NCBI GenBank assembly: GCA_964629825.1
Contig: CAZVUW010000001.1
Coordinates: forward strand, 20,813 to 84,812
From: CAZVUW01 sp964629825
GTDB taxonomy: Bacteria > Actinomycetota > Nitriliruptoria > Euzebyales > Egibacteraceae
Reading direction: 5' to 3'
Length of the DNA: 64,000 nucleotides
The notes beneath the pieces are model-generated. The model was not told the origin of the DNA. It saw only the letters and a list, made by a program, of their open reading frames with translations, and searched no databases. Shown here piece after piece: positions 41,849 through 50,084 of this stretch; within the stretch, counting starts at the first letter, position 1, and every line of letters begins with the position of its first letter. Made by a program: the position numbers and the translations under genes.

Positions 41849-42447
41849 GTGGTTGTCTCCACGTCTCGTCGCGTCGTCGGATCGGTGTCGGTGTCCGTGT
41901 CGGTGTCGGACGTCGGGCGGACGCTGAGCAGCAGCGCCGCCAGGGCGAAGGCCGCCAGGGCCATGACCGGGATCGTGATGAAGCCGAAGTGCTCGACCCA
42001 GCGCACCGAGCAGGGGTTGTCCACGGCGCAGAAGCCGCTGCTCTGCTCCAGGCTGGGGAAGCGCTCGACGATGATGTGCCAGGTCGAGACCGCCCCGCCC
42101 GCCACGGCCCACCAGCGCGCGTAGCGCGCAACGCCCTTGCTGCCCCTCCAGGCGGCCACCCACAGCACCAGCGCCAACGGGTACATGAACCCGCGCTGGA
42201 CCCAGCACAGCGTGCAGGGCGGGAAGCCCGCCACCTCGGACAGGTACAGGCTGCCGAGCGTCGCGACCGTGGCCACGATCGCCGCCAGCACGAGGGTGCG
42301 CCCGCGCACCTCGTCGGCCAGGCGGCCACGCAGCTCGGCGGCGGCGGGGACGGCCCCGGACAGGGCGGTCAGCACCACGGCGACCAGCACCGTCGCCATC
42401 GATGCCAGCGCCAGGAGCGCGAAGAACAGCGTCACGGTGCGGGTCAT
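41845..42447 (-). CDS. dsbB: Disulfide bond formation protein DsbB (BdbC-like)
   Basis: The 200-residue four-helix membrane protein reoxidises an extracytoplasmic thiol-disulfide oxidoreductase with quinone. Both cysteine pairs are visible: C78/C81 in FPPCTLCWVQRGFMYPL and C140/C146 in FCAVDNPCSVRWVEHFGF. A cytoplasmic tail repeats Thr-Asp (DTDTDTDTD). The ATG at 42447 follows GTGAGG; upstream in-frame sequence is unlikely to be coding. It is coupled to the thioredoxin-like gene. Confidence 0.92.
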   Translation of the reverse strand: MTRTVTLFFALLALASMATVLVAVVLTALSGAVPAAAELRGRLADEVRGRTLVLAAIVATVATLGSLYLSEVAGFPPCTLCWVQRGFMYPLALVLWVAAWRGSKGVARYARWWAVAGGAVSTWHIIVERFPSLEQSSGFCAVDNPCSVRWVEHFGFITIPVMALAAFALAALLLSVRPTSDTDTDTDTDPTTRRDVETTT

Positions 42448-42580
42448 GAGTTGAGCCTCACCGCCCGGCAGGCCGGCTGCACAGGTCCTTGGTCCGGGCA
42501 CGCTCGGGACCTATGGCCCTCGGTGCCATGCTGGGCGCCTCGGCCGGCGCGCAACGTCGGCGACTGAGGGTGAGGCCATG

Positions 42581-43765
42581 CTAGCCCTGCGCTGATGGGG
42601 GCTCCGAATCGAAGCGGACCTCCAGCGCGCCCTCGACCAGCCGCGCGCCCGCGACCTGCCCGCGGCTCAGCACCGCCGGCAGGGACAGCAGGCGCTGGTG
42701 GGAGCCGACCCTGACGAGGAGGTCGTCGCCCTTGCGCAGGACGTCGACCTCGCCGGGCTCGACCAGCGGCAGGGGCACGTGCAGGACGTGGCCGCGACCT
42801 CTGCGCTCGACCATGAGCGCGGGGGCGTCGTGCAGCACCGCGGCCTCGGCGCGGTCCCCGTAGACGGCGTCGGCGAGCCGCAGCAGGGCCGGCGCCCCGA
42901 CCGGCTCGTCGTCGAAGAGCGGCGCGGTCAGCAGCGGCGTGTCGCCGAAGCTGGCGCGGACGGTCGCGAGGTGATCGGCCTGGCGCTGCTTCCAGCGGTC
43001 GAACCAGGGATCGGACACGGCGTCCGGCAGCAGCCGGTTGACGATCACTGCGTCCACGCCGTAGCCGAACAGGTTGAGGTAGGTGAAGGTGCGCCGCGCC
43101 TCGGCGATGACCAGGCGCTCGGGGTTGACGACCAGGCGGACGCTGGTCGTCGCCCGGTCGGTCAGGAGTGCCCGCACGCGCGCGAGGTTGCCGTGCAGGT
43201 CCTCGACGGCGTCCAGCACCCGATCGCGCGGCAGCGGCATGCTCGTCAGATGGCCGAGCACCGGGGTCACCACGGCGGCCACGCGGCGCTGAAGCGGGAA
43301 GACGCGCTTCAGATACCAGCCCAGCGCCTCGGGCAGGCTCAGCAGCCGCAGGGTCTCGGCCGTCGGCGCGCAGTCGACGACCAGCAGGTCGTAGCGGCCC
43401 TCCTCGGCGTGCCGGCGCAGGTCGATGAGGCTGAAGATCTCCTCGAGCCCGGGCAGGATGGACAGCTCCTCCGCCTCGACCTCGTCGACGCCGCCCCACG
43501 CCAGCAGCGCGACCAGGTACGACTGGACCGCGCGCCAGTGCTCCTCCAGCCGCGTGCGCGCGTCGATCTGCTCCGCGTCGAGGCGGTCCGCGACGGGCGT
43601 GGGGGCGGATCCGATCTCGACGTCCAGCACATCCGCGAGCGAGTGGGCCGGGTCGGTCGACGTCACCAGCGTCCGCAGCCCGCCCGCCGCTGCCCGCAGG
43701 GCCGTGGCGGCCGCGACGGAGGTCTTGCCGACCCCGCCCTTGCCGGTGACCAGGAGGATCCGCAC
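42581..43765 (-). CDS. ArsA-like ATPase (Get3/ArsA family)
   Basis: The 394-residue protein begins with a deviant Walker A, ILLVTGKGGVGKTS, and has VTSTDPAHSLADVLDVEIG and LLVVDCAPTAETLRLLSLPEAL, typical of ArsA/Get3 ATPases. The C-terminal 75 residues look like the Hsp20-like ArsA domain (VLHVPLPLVEPGEVDVLRKGDDLLVRVGSHQRLLSLP). It lacks a second ATPase half. No arsenic genes are near, so arsenite export is unlikely; a soluble protein-handling or morphological role seen in some actinobacteria is possible. GTG 43765 follows the SRPBCC gene by seven bases. Confidence 0.82.
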   Translation of the reverse strand: MRILLVTGKGGVGKTSVAAATALRAAAGGLRTLVTSTDPAHSLADVLDVEIGSAPTPVADRLDAEQIDARTRLEEHWRAVQSYLVALLAWGGVDEVEAEELSILPGLEEIFSLIDLRRHAEEGRYDLLVVDCAPTAETLRLLSLPEALGWYLKRVFPLQRRVAAVVTPVLGHLTSMPLPRDRVLDAVEDLHGNLARVRALLTDRATTSVRLVVNPERLVIAEARRTFTYLNLFGYGVDAVIVNRLLPDAVSDPWFDRWKQRQADHLATVRASFGDTPLLTAPLFDDEPVGAPALLRLADAVYGDRAEAAVLHDAPALMVERRGRGHVLHVPLPLVEPGEVDVLRKGDDLLVRVGSHQRLLSLPAVLSRGQVAGARLVEGALEVRFDSEPPSAQG

Positions 43766-43772
43766 GCGCGGC

Positions 43773-44213
43773 TCAGCGACCCTGCTCGACGCGCCGCTTG
43801 AGGCCCCGCAGGGCGCCCTCGGCGATGCGTCGTGCGGCGGCGCGGCGCAGCATGCCCGGCACCGGCACGGTCGGCTCGACGGTGAGCTCGTAGTCGACCC
43901 TGGTGGTGCCGTCGCCGAGGTCGGACAGGACGTAGGCGCCGTCGTTGCGACGGACGCCGTCGCCCTCCTCCAGCCGCCAGCGCATGGCATCGGGCTCGTA
44001 GGTGTAGGCGAGGACCATGCGCGCCGTCAGGATCTTCGCGTCGACGCCGAAGCGGACCCTGGTGCCCCACCCGTGCTCGTCGGTCTCCAGGATCTCGACC
44101 TCGGTGAACTCGGGCTGCCAGTCGGGATAGGCCTCGAAGTCCGCGATGACGTCCATCACCTCGTCGGGGCTTGCTGCCACGACGATGCTGTCGCGAACCA
44201 CGTCACCCGCCAT
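43773..44213 (-). CDS. SRPBCC family (START-like) protein
   Basis: The 146-residue protein has the polyketide-cyclase/START-like pattern: DSIVVAASPDEVMDVIADFEAYPDWQPEFTEVEILETDEHGWGTRVRF. It should be a helix-grip fold binding a hydrophobic ligand. ATG 44213 has GGAGG six bases upstream; GTG 44219 is too close to it. It overlaps the second SRPBCC gene by 11 bases and precedes the ArsA-like gene. Confidence 0.8.
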   Translation of the reverse strand: MAGDVVRDSIVVAASPDEVMDVIADFEAYPDWQPEFTEVEILETDEHGWGTRVRFGVDAKILTARMVLAYTYEPDAMRWRLEEGDGVRRNDGAYVLSDLGDGTTRVDYELTVEPTVPVPGMLRRAAARRIAEGALRGLKRRVEQGR

Positions 44214-44709
44214 CCGCACCCTCCGCTGTCCGAGCCCTGCGCTCCGCGCGCACCCGCGCCTGGTGCGCCAGCAGCGCCGGCTCCGGCTCCGTGCCCGGCG
44301 CCCGCCCGCGCTCCAGGCGGTCCTTCAGAACGTTCAGCGCGGCCCGCACCGACGCCCGGTGGGCGGCCAGGAGCCTGGCGGGGCGCCGCGGGGCGTCGGC
44401 GCGCAGCAGGTGGTGCACCGTGACGCCGTCGACCTCGTCCAGGTAGAACCACTCCGCTTCACCGTCGAGGTCGCCGCGGCAGGACAGCTCGAGGCCGCGG
44501 TCGGGCCGCTCCCTGGTCAAGCTGACCTCGACCGTGTGCGCGCCGCGCCAGAAGCCCGGCGCGCGGTGGCGCAGGCGCAGCCGCTCGCCGACCGCGGTCA
44601 CCCGCAGCCCCGGCCACCACAGCCCGTAGGCGGGTACGTCGGCGAGGACAGGGTGGATGTCGGCGCGCCGAGCGCGCACGAAGACGGTGTCCCAGGCCTC
44701 GACGTGCAT
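44203..44709 (-). CDS. Second SRPBCC-like protein
   Basis: The 168-residue protein has weaker START-like features: EAWDTVFVRARRADIHPVLADVPAYGLWWPG, RHRAPGFWRGAHTVEVSLT, and a long helix near the end with LKDRLERGR. An arginine-rich tail follows. It begins nine bases after a TAGTCT hexamer, which implies a leaderless start of the SRPBCC-SRPBCC-ArsA cluster. Ligand and function are unknown. Confidence 0.7.
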   Translation of the reverse strand: MHVEAWDTVFVRARRADIHPVLADVPAYGLWWPGLRVTAVGERLRLRHRAPGFWRGAHTVEVSLTRERPDRGLELSCRGDLDGEAEWFYLDEVDGVTVHHLLRADAPRRPARLLAAHRASVRAALNVLKDRLERGRAPGTEPEPALLAHQARVRAERRARTAEGADGG

Positions 44710-44718
44710 CGGGTCCGC

Positions 44719-44724
44719 AGACTA
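44719..44724 (-). promoter_or_regulatory. -10 hexamer for the SRPBCC/ArsA cluster (leaderless type)
   Basis: TAGTCT on the minus strand ends nine bases before the ATG at 44709. Confidence 0.4.
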
Positions 44725-44747
44725 CAGCCGCCGGGCCGCGCGCCCGG

Positions 44748-45578
44748 CTACAGCAGCAGCACCGCGGCCAGCGCGAACAGCCCGAAGGCCGAGGCGATCA
44801 GGGTCAGGGCCAGGCGGCTGGCCCGACCCCGCAGCGGGATCCAGGCGGACATGATCAAGAAGCCCGCCACGAGCCCCCCGGCGTGCGCCTCCCAGGCGAT
44901 GCCGGGCAGGAACGAGATCGCCAGGTTGAGTCCGAGGAGCAGCAGCAGCTGGCGCAGGTTCGCGCGCCCGCGGACCGTGTTGCGGTCCCGGATGGACAGG
45001 GCCAGCCAGGCGCCGAACAGGGCGAAGATCGCGCCGGAGGCGCCCACGGCGACACCGCCGGGAGCAAGCGCGAGGAACAGGGCGCCGCCGGAGACGGCGC
45101 CGGACAGGTACAGCGCCGCGAACGGCCCGGTGCCGACATCGCGCTCGAGCGGTGGGCCGAAGATGGACAGCGCCCACATGTTGAAGCCGACATGGATCAG
45201 GCTGCGGGGCGCGTGCAGAAGGGTGCCGGTCAGGACCCGCCACCACTCTCCCTCGGCGACCAGCACGTTGATCTGCGCGAGGTAGGTGAACAGGACCTCG
45301 TTGGCGGCGCTGGACACGAAGCCGATCGCGAACAGGGCTATGGCGACGGCGATGACGCCGTAGCTGAACGGGGCGGTGCGGCGGCGCTCGGCGCTCAGCC
45401 GGTCGGCGGTTATGACCCGGGCGCGCCCCTGCGGGGCCGCGCACTCGGGGCACTTCTGGCCCACCGAGGCGGTGCGCATACACTCGACGCAGATCGGCCG
45501 GTCGCAGCTCGAGCAGCCCAGCCGCGTCTCGCGATCGGGATGGCGGTAGCAGGTCGGCAGGGCCGTCTCGGGTTCCAC
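44748..45578 (-). CDS. Rhomboid family intramembrane serine protease with N-terminal B-box-like zinc finger
   Basis: The 276-residue protein has a cysteine-rich N-terminus (CYRHPDRETRLGCSSCDRPICVECM, then CPEC) that resembles a B-box zinc finger. Six or seven membrane helices follow. Catalytic residues are S181 in VGASGAIFALFGAW and H232 in EAHAGGL, with the HVGFNMWAL motif at 129-137. It should cleave membrane proteins within the bilayer; the substrate is unknown. GTG 45578 stands six bases after TAGTGT, a leaderless arrangement. Confidence 0.92.
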   Translation of the reverse strand: MEPETALPTCYRHPDRETRLGCSSCDRPICVECMRTASVGQKCPECAAPQGRARVITADRLSAERRRTAPFSYGVIAVAIALFAIGFVSSAANEVLFTYLAQINVLVAEGEWWRVLTGTLLHAPRSLIHVGFNMWALSIFGPPLERDVGTGPFAALYLSGAVSGGALFLALAPGGVAVGASGAIFALFGAWLALSIRDRNTVRGRANLRQLLLLLGLNLAISFLPGIAWEAHAGGLVAGFLIMSAWIPLRGRASRLALTLIASAFGLFALAAVLLL

Positions 45579-45584
45579 GCGCCC

Positions 45585-45590
45585 ACACTA
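45585..45590 (-). promoter_or_regulatory. -10 hexamer for rhomboid (leaderless type)
   Basis: TAGTGT on the minus strand ends six bases before the GTG start. Confidence 0.45.
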
Positions 45591-45609
45591 CCCATCCGGC
45601 GCCGACGGC

Positions 45610-46392
45610 CTAGTCCATCAGCAGCCCGGCGCGCTGCACCAGGGCGGCGTGCTCGGCCGGCTCGAGGCGCAGGAAGCCCTCGGCGTGACCCACCCCGCCC
45701 AGGCCGCCGGCGCCGCTGCGATAGGCGGCCAGCCCCGTCGCGGTGCGGACGTAGTCGACTCGCTCCAGCGCCGTGGCGTAGCAGCGCAGGGCCCGCTGCT
45801 TGCGACCGAACACCTTCCCCACGTCGAGCAGCACGTCTACCGGGCCGGGCGACCACACCTCGTAGCCGTACACCTCGGCGTCCAGCGCCGCGCGGGCCAA
45901 CCCGACGTTGGCGGCGCGGTGGTCGCGGTGGGGGTCGAGCACGCTCGGGGCGTACACCGCCCCCGCGGAGGCGCCGAGCCGGCGCAGCTCGTTGGCCAGC
46001 ACCTCGACGCTGCCACCGAGGTCGCCGTCGGGCAGCCGCAGGAACACCGGGGGGCGCTCCACCCCCAGGGTGGCGCAAGCCGCGACGCACTCGGCTTCGC
46101 GGGCCTCGGCGACCTCGCCCCCGCCGCCGCGCGTGCGCTCACCGCTGGTCGCCACGACGACCGTGACCTCGTCGCCGGCCTGGACGTGGCGGGCGATCGC
46201 GCCGCCCGCACCGATCGTCTCGTCGTCAGGATGCGGCGCCAGGACCAGCACCGGCCCGGGCGGGGGTCCCGGCAGCAGCGCCGGCCCGTCCGCCGAGCGT
46301 GCGGCCAGGGCCAGCCCGACCTCGCGGACGGCGGGTGGCACGCCGCTCGTGACGCGCCGCGCCAGGCCGTGCAGCCGCCTGCGAACCGCCAT
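45610..46392 (-). CDS. PIG-L/LmbE family deacetylase
   Basis: The 260-residue protein has the zinc-binding PHPDDE at residues 53-58 and the later APSVLDPHRDHRAAN with its zinc histidine. The family removes acetyl groups from N-acetylglucosaminyl compounds, such as mycothiol precursors or lipid-linked sugars. The deacetylase of mycothiol (MshB) is longer, so I do not assign that role. It lies 51 bases downstream of the acyl-CoA ligase on the same strand. Confidence 0.85.
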   Translation of the reverse strand: MAVRRRLHGLARRVTSGVPPAVREVGLALAARSADGPALLPGPPPGPVLVLAPHPDDETIGAGGAIARHVQAGDEVTVVVATSGERTRGGGGEVAEAREAECVAACATLGVERPPVFLRLPDGDLGGSVEVLANELRRLGASAGAVYAPSVLDPHRDHRAANVGLARAALDAEVYGYEVWSPGPVDVLLDVGKVFGRKQRALRCYATALERVDYVRTATGLAAYRSGAGGLGGVGHAEGFLRLEPAEHAALVQRAGLLMD

Positions 46393-46443
46393 CCCGCCTC
46401 CGTTTCCGCCGCCGTGCCGCGGCGCAGCTCGCCCGCGCGAGCC

Positions 46444-48228
46444 CTAGCTCTCGTACAGCCGCTCGATCTCGGCCTTGAACCGCTCGTGTATCACCTGCCT
46501 GCGCACCTTGAGCGAGGGCGTGATCTCGTCCGTCGTGAGCTCGAACTCGCGGTCCAAGACGATGAACTTGCGGATCGACTCGGCGCGGCTGACCGCCTCG
46601 TTGGCGTGCTCGACCGCGCGCTCGAGCTCGGCGCGCACGCGCTCGTCGGCCGCGAGCTCGGCGACGGAGCCGTCGATGGAGTGCTCGCGCGAGAACGCCT
46701 CGAGCTCCTCCGGCTCCAGGGTCAGCAGCGCCCCGATGAACGGACGGCGGTCGCCGACCACCATCGCCTGCGAGATCAGGCGGTGGGCCTTGAGCCGCTC
46801 CTCGAGCAGCGAGGGGGCGACGTTCTTGCCCCCCGCGGTGACCAGGATCTCCTTCTTGCGCCCGGTGATCCGCAGGTAGCCGGCCTCGTCGAGGCTGCCG
46901 AGGTCGCCGGTCCGCAGCCAGCCGTCCGGGGTGAAGGCCTCGGCGGTCGCCTCGGGGTTGTTGAAGTAGCCGCGGAAGACGTTGCCGCCCTTGATCAGGA
47001 TCTCGTCGTCCTCGGCGATGCGGATCTCCACCCCCGGCAGCGGGCGGCCGACCGTGCCGATGCGCACAGCCCTGGGCGGGTTGACGGTCGACGGGGCGGT
47101 CGTCTCCGTGAGCCCGTAGCCCTCCACGATGGTGACGCCGGCGGCCGAGAAGAAGTGCGCGAGGTGTGGCGCCAGCGGCGCGCTCCCCGACACCGCGTGG
47201 CCGAGCCTGCCGCCGAGGGCCTCCCGCACCTTGCGGTAGACCAGCCGGTCGGAGACGGCGCGCCGCAGGTTGAGCACAAGGCCAGGGGACCGTCCGGCCG
47301 AGACCGCCTCCGACCAGCCGATGGCGCTGTCCGCGGCGAAGTCGAAGAGCTTGGCGCGCAGGCCGCCCTCCGCCTTGCGTCGGGCGCCGTTGAAGATCTT
47401 CTCGAACACGCGCGGCACGCCCAGGATGAAGGTCGGCCGTGTCTCCGCGAGATCCTCCTGCAGTCGGTCGAGGCCGCGCGAGATCATCAGCGGCACATCG
47501 CTGACCAGGCAGAGGAACTGGATCAGCCGGGCGAACACGTGCGCCAGCGGCAGGAACAGCAGCGTGGAGTCGTCCCCGCCGAGGATCTCGTCCAGGACCA
47601 GGCCGCTCTGGCGCGCGGTCCACAGCAGGTTGCCGTGGGTGATCTCGCAGCCCTTCGGGTTGCCGGTGGTGCCGGACGTGTAGATCAGCGTCGCCAGCGC
47701 GTCGGGGCCGAGGTCCGCGCGGCGTCGCTCGGCCTCCTCGGCCGCGTCCGGGGTCGCGCGCGCGGCGACCTGATCGAGCGCGCCGTCGTCCAGGCGGAGG
47801 ACCTCCAGGGAGCCGGAAGCGCCGGCCAGCGTCTCGGCGAGCGCGGCCGAGCCGGCGAAGGCCAGGTGGGCGCCGGAGTCCTGGACGATCCAGGCGCACT
47901 GAGCGCGCGAGCTGGTGTCGTAGATCGGCACCGTCACGGCGCCCGCGGCGAGGATGCCGAGGTCCGCGATGGTCCACTCCAGGGAGGTCTGGGCCATGAG
48001 GATGACGCGATCGCCCGCGCCGACGCCCATCTCGACCAGGCCTGCGGCGACGGCGCGGACGCGTTCGGCCACCTGGGACCAGGTGAGGGAGCGCCAGGTC
48101 GCGCCGTCGTGGTGACGGAGGATCACCTTGCCGGGGCTCGCCCCGGCGCGCTCCCACAGGGCCGTGGTCAGATGCTCCCGGGGTGCCAGCTCTACGGGCT
48201 CCGCGCCCCGGACGTGCGGGATCGCCAT
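46444..48228 (-). CDS. Long-chain fatty acid-CoA ligase (FadD-like AMP-dependent synthetase)
   Basis: The 594-residue enzyme activates a fatty acid as acyl-AMP and transfers it to CoA. It has the P-loop ATLIYTSGTTGNPKG, the fatty-acid-type GYGLTETTAPSTVN, WLRTGDLGSLDEAGYLRITGRKKE and the C-terminal lysine region TPSLKVRRQVIHERF. Its length and the long insert before the GYGLTET motif match FadD15-like ligases. The ATG 48228 start has AGGAG upstream and a TAGAGT hexamer a little further back, so this gene has a leader. Upstream in-frame sequence is shadow. Confidence 0.9.
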   Translation of the reverse strand: MAIPHVRGAEPVELAPREHLTTALWERAGASPGKVILRHHDGATWRSLTWSQVAERVRAVAAGLVEMGVGAGDRVILMAQTSLEWTIADLGILAAGAVTVPIYDTSSRAQCAWIVQDSGAHLAFAGSAALAETLAGASGSLEVLRLDDGALDQVAARATPDAAEEAERRRADLGPDALATLIYTSGTTGNPKGCEITHGNLLWTARQSGLVLDEILGGDDSTLLFLPLAHVFARLIQFLCLVSDVPLMISRGLDRLQEDLAETRPTFILGVPRVFEKIFNGARRKAEGGLRAKLFDFAADSAIGWSEAVSAGRSPGLVLNLRRAVSDRLVYRKVREALGGRLGHAVSGSAPLAPHLAHFFSAAGVTIVEGYGLTETTAPSTVNPPRAVRIGTVGRPLPGVEIRIAEDDEILIKGGNVFRGYFNNPEATAEAFTPDGWLRTGDLGSLDEAGYLRITGRKKEILVTAGGKNVAPSLLEERLKAHRLISQAMVVGDRRPFIGALLTLEPEELEAFSREHSIDGSVAELAADERVRAELERAVEHANEAVSRAESIRKFIVLDREFELTTDEITPSLKVRRQVIHERFKAEIERLYES

Positions 48229-48262
48229 GGCATTCGGCTCCTGTGGCGGTGGAGTCGTCACT

Positions 48263-49105
48263 CTATCCAGACCCTGCAGCGCCGGCGCCTGGGACGCGTG
48301 CGTCGGCGCGGCGCAGGAACGCGCGGACGACGGCCGCGAAGCCCTCGGGGTCGTCGTGCTGAGGCTGGTGGCCGGCGCCGGGGAGGACCGCGTGCTCTGC
48401 GCCGGCGACGGAGGCGACGAGGAGCTGCTGCTCGTTGTGCAGCCACATCCGGTCGTCCTCGTCGTGAAGGACCAGGACGGGGATGTCGATGCCCCGCAGG
48501 AACGCGCCGAGCGGCGTCGCGCCCACCAGGCTGCGCGCGGTGCCGACGACCGCCTCCGGCCGCAGGCCGCGGTAGCGCTCCAGCGCCGCCTCCTTCTCCT
48601 CGGCGCTGGGCTCGGGCTCGCCGTCGGCGCGGCGCGCCGCCAGCACCGCCTCAAGCGCCCCCTCGGGGCCGTGCTCGCGCGCCGCCAGCGCGATGCGCAC
48701 CACGCGCTCCGAGCGCTCCTCCCGCGGCGCCCCCAGGCCCGTCCCCATCAGGATCAGCGAGCGCAGCCGCTGGCTGCCCACCGCGGCCGCGCGCTGGACG
48801 ATGAGCCCGCCCAGCGAGTGGCCCAGCAGGTGTGGCTCGCCCAGCTCCAGGTGGTCCGCGACCGCGAGCACCCAGGCGGCCAGGCGCGCCAGGCCGTATG
48901 AGTCGGGGTCGTCGGGCCCCTCCGACCCGCCGTGACCCGGCAGGTCCACCGCCACCACGCGGCGGTCCTGCGCGAGCAGGTCGAGCACGGGCGCGAAGTC
49001 CTCCCGACCGCCCGTGAACCCGTGCACCAGCAGCAGCGGCGGCGCGGCGCCGCCGCCCGCCTCGTCGTAGGCGACGGTGCGCCCATCCAGCGTCGTGGTC
49101 CTCAT
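48263..49105 (-). CDS. Alpha/beta hydrolase
   Basis: The 280-residue protein has the alpha/beta hydrolase fold: LLLVHGFTGGREDF with the oxyanion hole, VDLPGHGGSEGP, the nucleophile elbow GHSLGG with S97, then VLHDEDDRMW and the late GAGHQPQHDDPEGF with the catalytic histidine. The substrate is unknown; MenH-like and esterase-like enzymes share this form. It starts seven bases after TACCCT, without a ribosome binding site. It is divergent from hemQ. Confidence 0.88.
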   Translation of the reverse strand: MRTTTLDGRTVAYDEAGGGAAPPLLLVHGFTGGREDFAPVLDLLAQDRRVVAVDLPGHGGSEGPDDPDSYGLARLAAWVLAVADHLELGEPHLLGHSLGGLIVQRAAAVGSQRLRSLILMGTGLGAPREERSERVVRIALAAREHGPEGALEAVLAARRADGEPEPSAEEKEAALERYRGLRPEAVVGTARSLVGATPLGAFLRGIDIPVLVLHDEDDRMWLHNEQQLLVASVAGAEHAVLPGAGHQPQHDDPEGFAAVVRAFLRRADARVPGAGAAGSG

Positions 49106-49112
49106 GCGGGCA

Positions 49113-49122
49113 AGGGTAGAGT
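49113..49122. promoter_or_regulatory. Overlapping divergent -10 hexamers for the hydrolase and hemQ
   Basis: TACCCT (49113-49118, minus strand) stands seven bases before the hydrolase ATG. TAGAGT (49117-49122, plus strand) stands 35 bases before the hemQ GTG. The two hexamers share two bases, so polymerase binding at one should exclude the other. Confidence 0.45.
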
Positions 49123-49157
49123 GCGACTGCCGTCCCCCGAGCTAGCTAGGAGCACAC

Positions 49158-49973
49158 GTGCCCGCCGAGCCGGTCGTCGCCAGCGAGGGCTGGGGTGTCC
49201 TGCACCTCTACTTCCACCTCCGCCGCGACCTCCTCGCCGATCCGCAGTTCCCCGCCGCCGAGGCCGCCCGCGACTTCGTCCAGCGGCTGCGCGACTTCGA
49301 GGCCGCCGACGGCTATCAGGTGCTGACCTGCAGCGTGCTCGGTCAGAAGGCCGACCTCGGCCTGATGCTGCTCGGGCCCGACCTGCTGCGCCTGGACGCC
49401 GCATCAATCGAGCTGGCCTCCTCCATGCTGGGACAGGCCCTGATGCCCGCAGGCTCCTACCTGTCGCTGACGGAGCTCAGCGAGTACACAACCACGCCCG
49501 AGGAGGAGTCGGCCCGCCTCGTCGCCGAGGGGCTCGCTGAGGGGTCGTCGGAGCACGCCGAGCGGCTCGAGGCCTTCCGCCAGCGCATGGCCGAGTACGC
49601 CGAGCACCGCCTCCACCCGCGCCTGCCCGCCCGCAAGGTGCTCGGCTTCTACCCGATGAGCAAGCGCCGCGACGGCGACGACAACTGGTACAGCCTGGAC
49701 TTCGACGTGCGCCGCAAGCTCATGGCGGGGCACGCGCAGGTCGGTCAGCGCTACCGCGGTCGCGTCCTGCAGCTGATCACCGGCTCGACCGGCTTCGACG
49801 ACTGGGAGTGGGGCGTCACGCTGCTCGCCGACGACCCGGCGGCGATCAAGCAGATCGTCTACGAGATGCGCTTCGACGAGGTCTCCGCCCGCTACGGCGA
49901 GTTCGGCCCCTTCGTGGTCGGGCTCGTGATGGAGCCCGAGGAGCTGCTGCGCCACCACGGCATCGGACGCTGA
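49158..49973 (+). CDS. hemQ: Coproheme decarboxylase HemQ/ChdC (chlorite dismutase family)
   Basis: HemQ converts coproheme III to haem b in the Gram-positive haem pathway. The 271-residue protein has VLGFYPMSKRR with the reactive Y165, NWYSLDFDVRRKLMAGHAQVG with the proximal H192, and the C-terminal signature ITGSTGFDDWEWGVTLLADD followed by IVYEMRFDEVSARYGEFGPF. It starts GTG 49158 with AGGAG six bases upstream. The next operon is probably iron-regulated, so haem and iron functions are side by side. Confidence 0.92.
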   Translation: MPAEPVVASEGWGVLHLYFHLRRDLLADPQFPAAEAARDFVQRLRDFEAADGYQVLTCSVLGQKADLGLMLLGPDLLRLDAASIELASSMLGQALMPAGSYLSLTELSEYTTTPEEESARLVAEGLAEGSSEHAERLEAFRQRMAEYAEHRLHPRLPARKVLGFYPMSKRRDGDDNWYSLDFDVRRKLMAGHAQVGQRYRGRVLQLITGSTGFDDWEWGVTLLADDPAAIKQIVYEMRFDEVSARYGEFGPFVVGLVMEPEELLRHHGIGR

Positions 49974-50047
49974 TCTCTCCCGGCGCGACCGGCGCCGACC
50001 TCTCCCGCGCCGGCGGCGCTTGAACGCCATCCCACCCGAGGCGAAGA

Positions 50048-50066
50048 TAAGGTACGCCTAACCAGC
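50048..50066. promoter_or_regulatory. DtxR/IdeR-like iron box overlapping the promoter of the ABC transporter
   Basis: The 19-base site matches the consensus iron box at about 13 positions, and its right half, GCCTAACC, is perfect. It overlaps a TAAGGT hexamer (50048-50053) that could be the -10 element. Iron-loaded repressor would therefore block transcription when iron is plentiful. Confidence 0.65.
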
Positions 50067-50084
50067 GAACGAGGAGCCTCAGGG

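Noticed and set aside
42448..42580. Distant 8-base inverted repeat in the dsbB upstream gap
   Set aside because: The arms are about 120 bases apart and GC-rich; chance is sufficient explanation.
42581..43765. Arsenic resistance operon
   Set aside because: The ArsA-like ATPase has no arsB, arsC, arsD or arsR neighbour; the ArsC-like gene 11 kb away lacks its cysteine.
45649..48804. 1051-residue open frame on the plus strand over PIG-L and the acyl-CoA ligase
   Set aside because: It crosses two well-supported genes, has no recognisable domain and biased composition.
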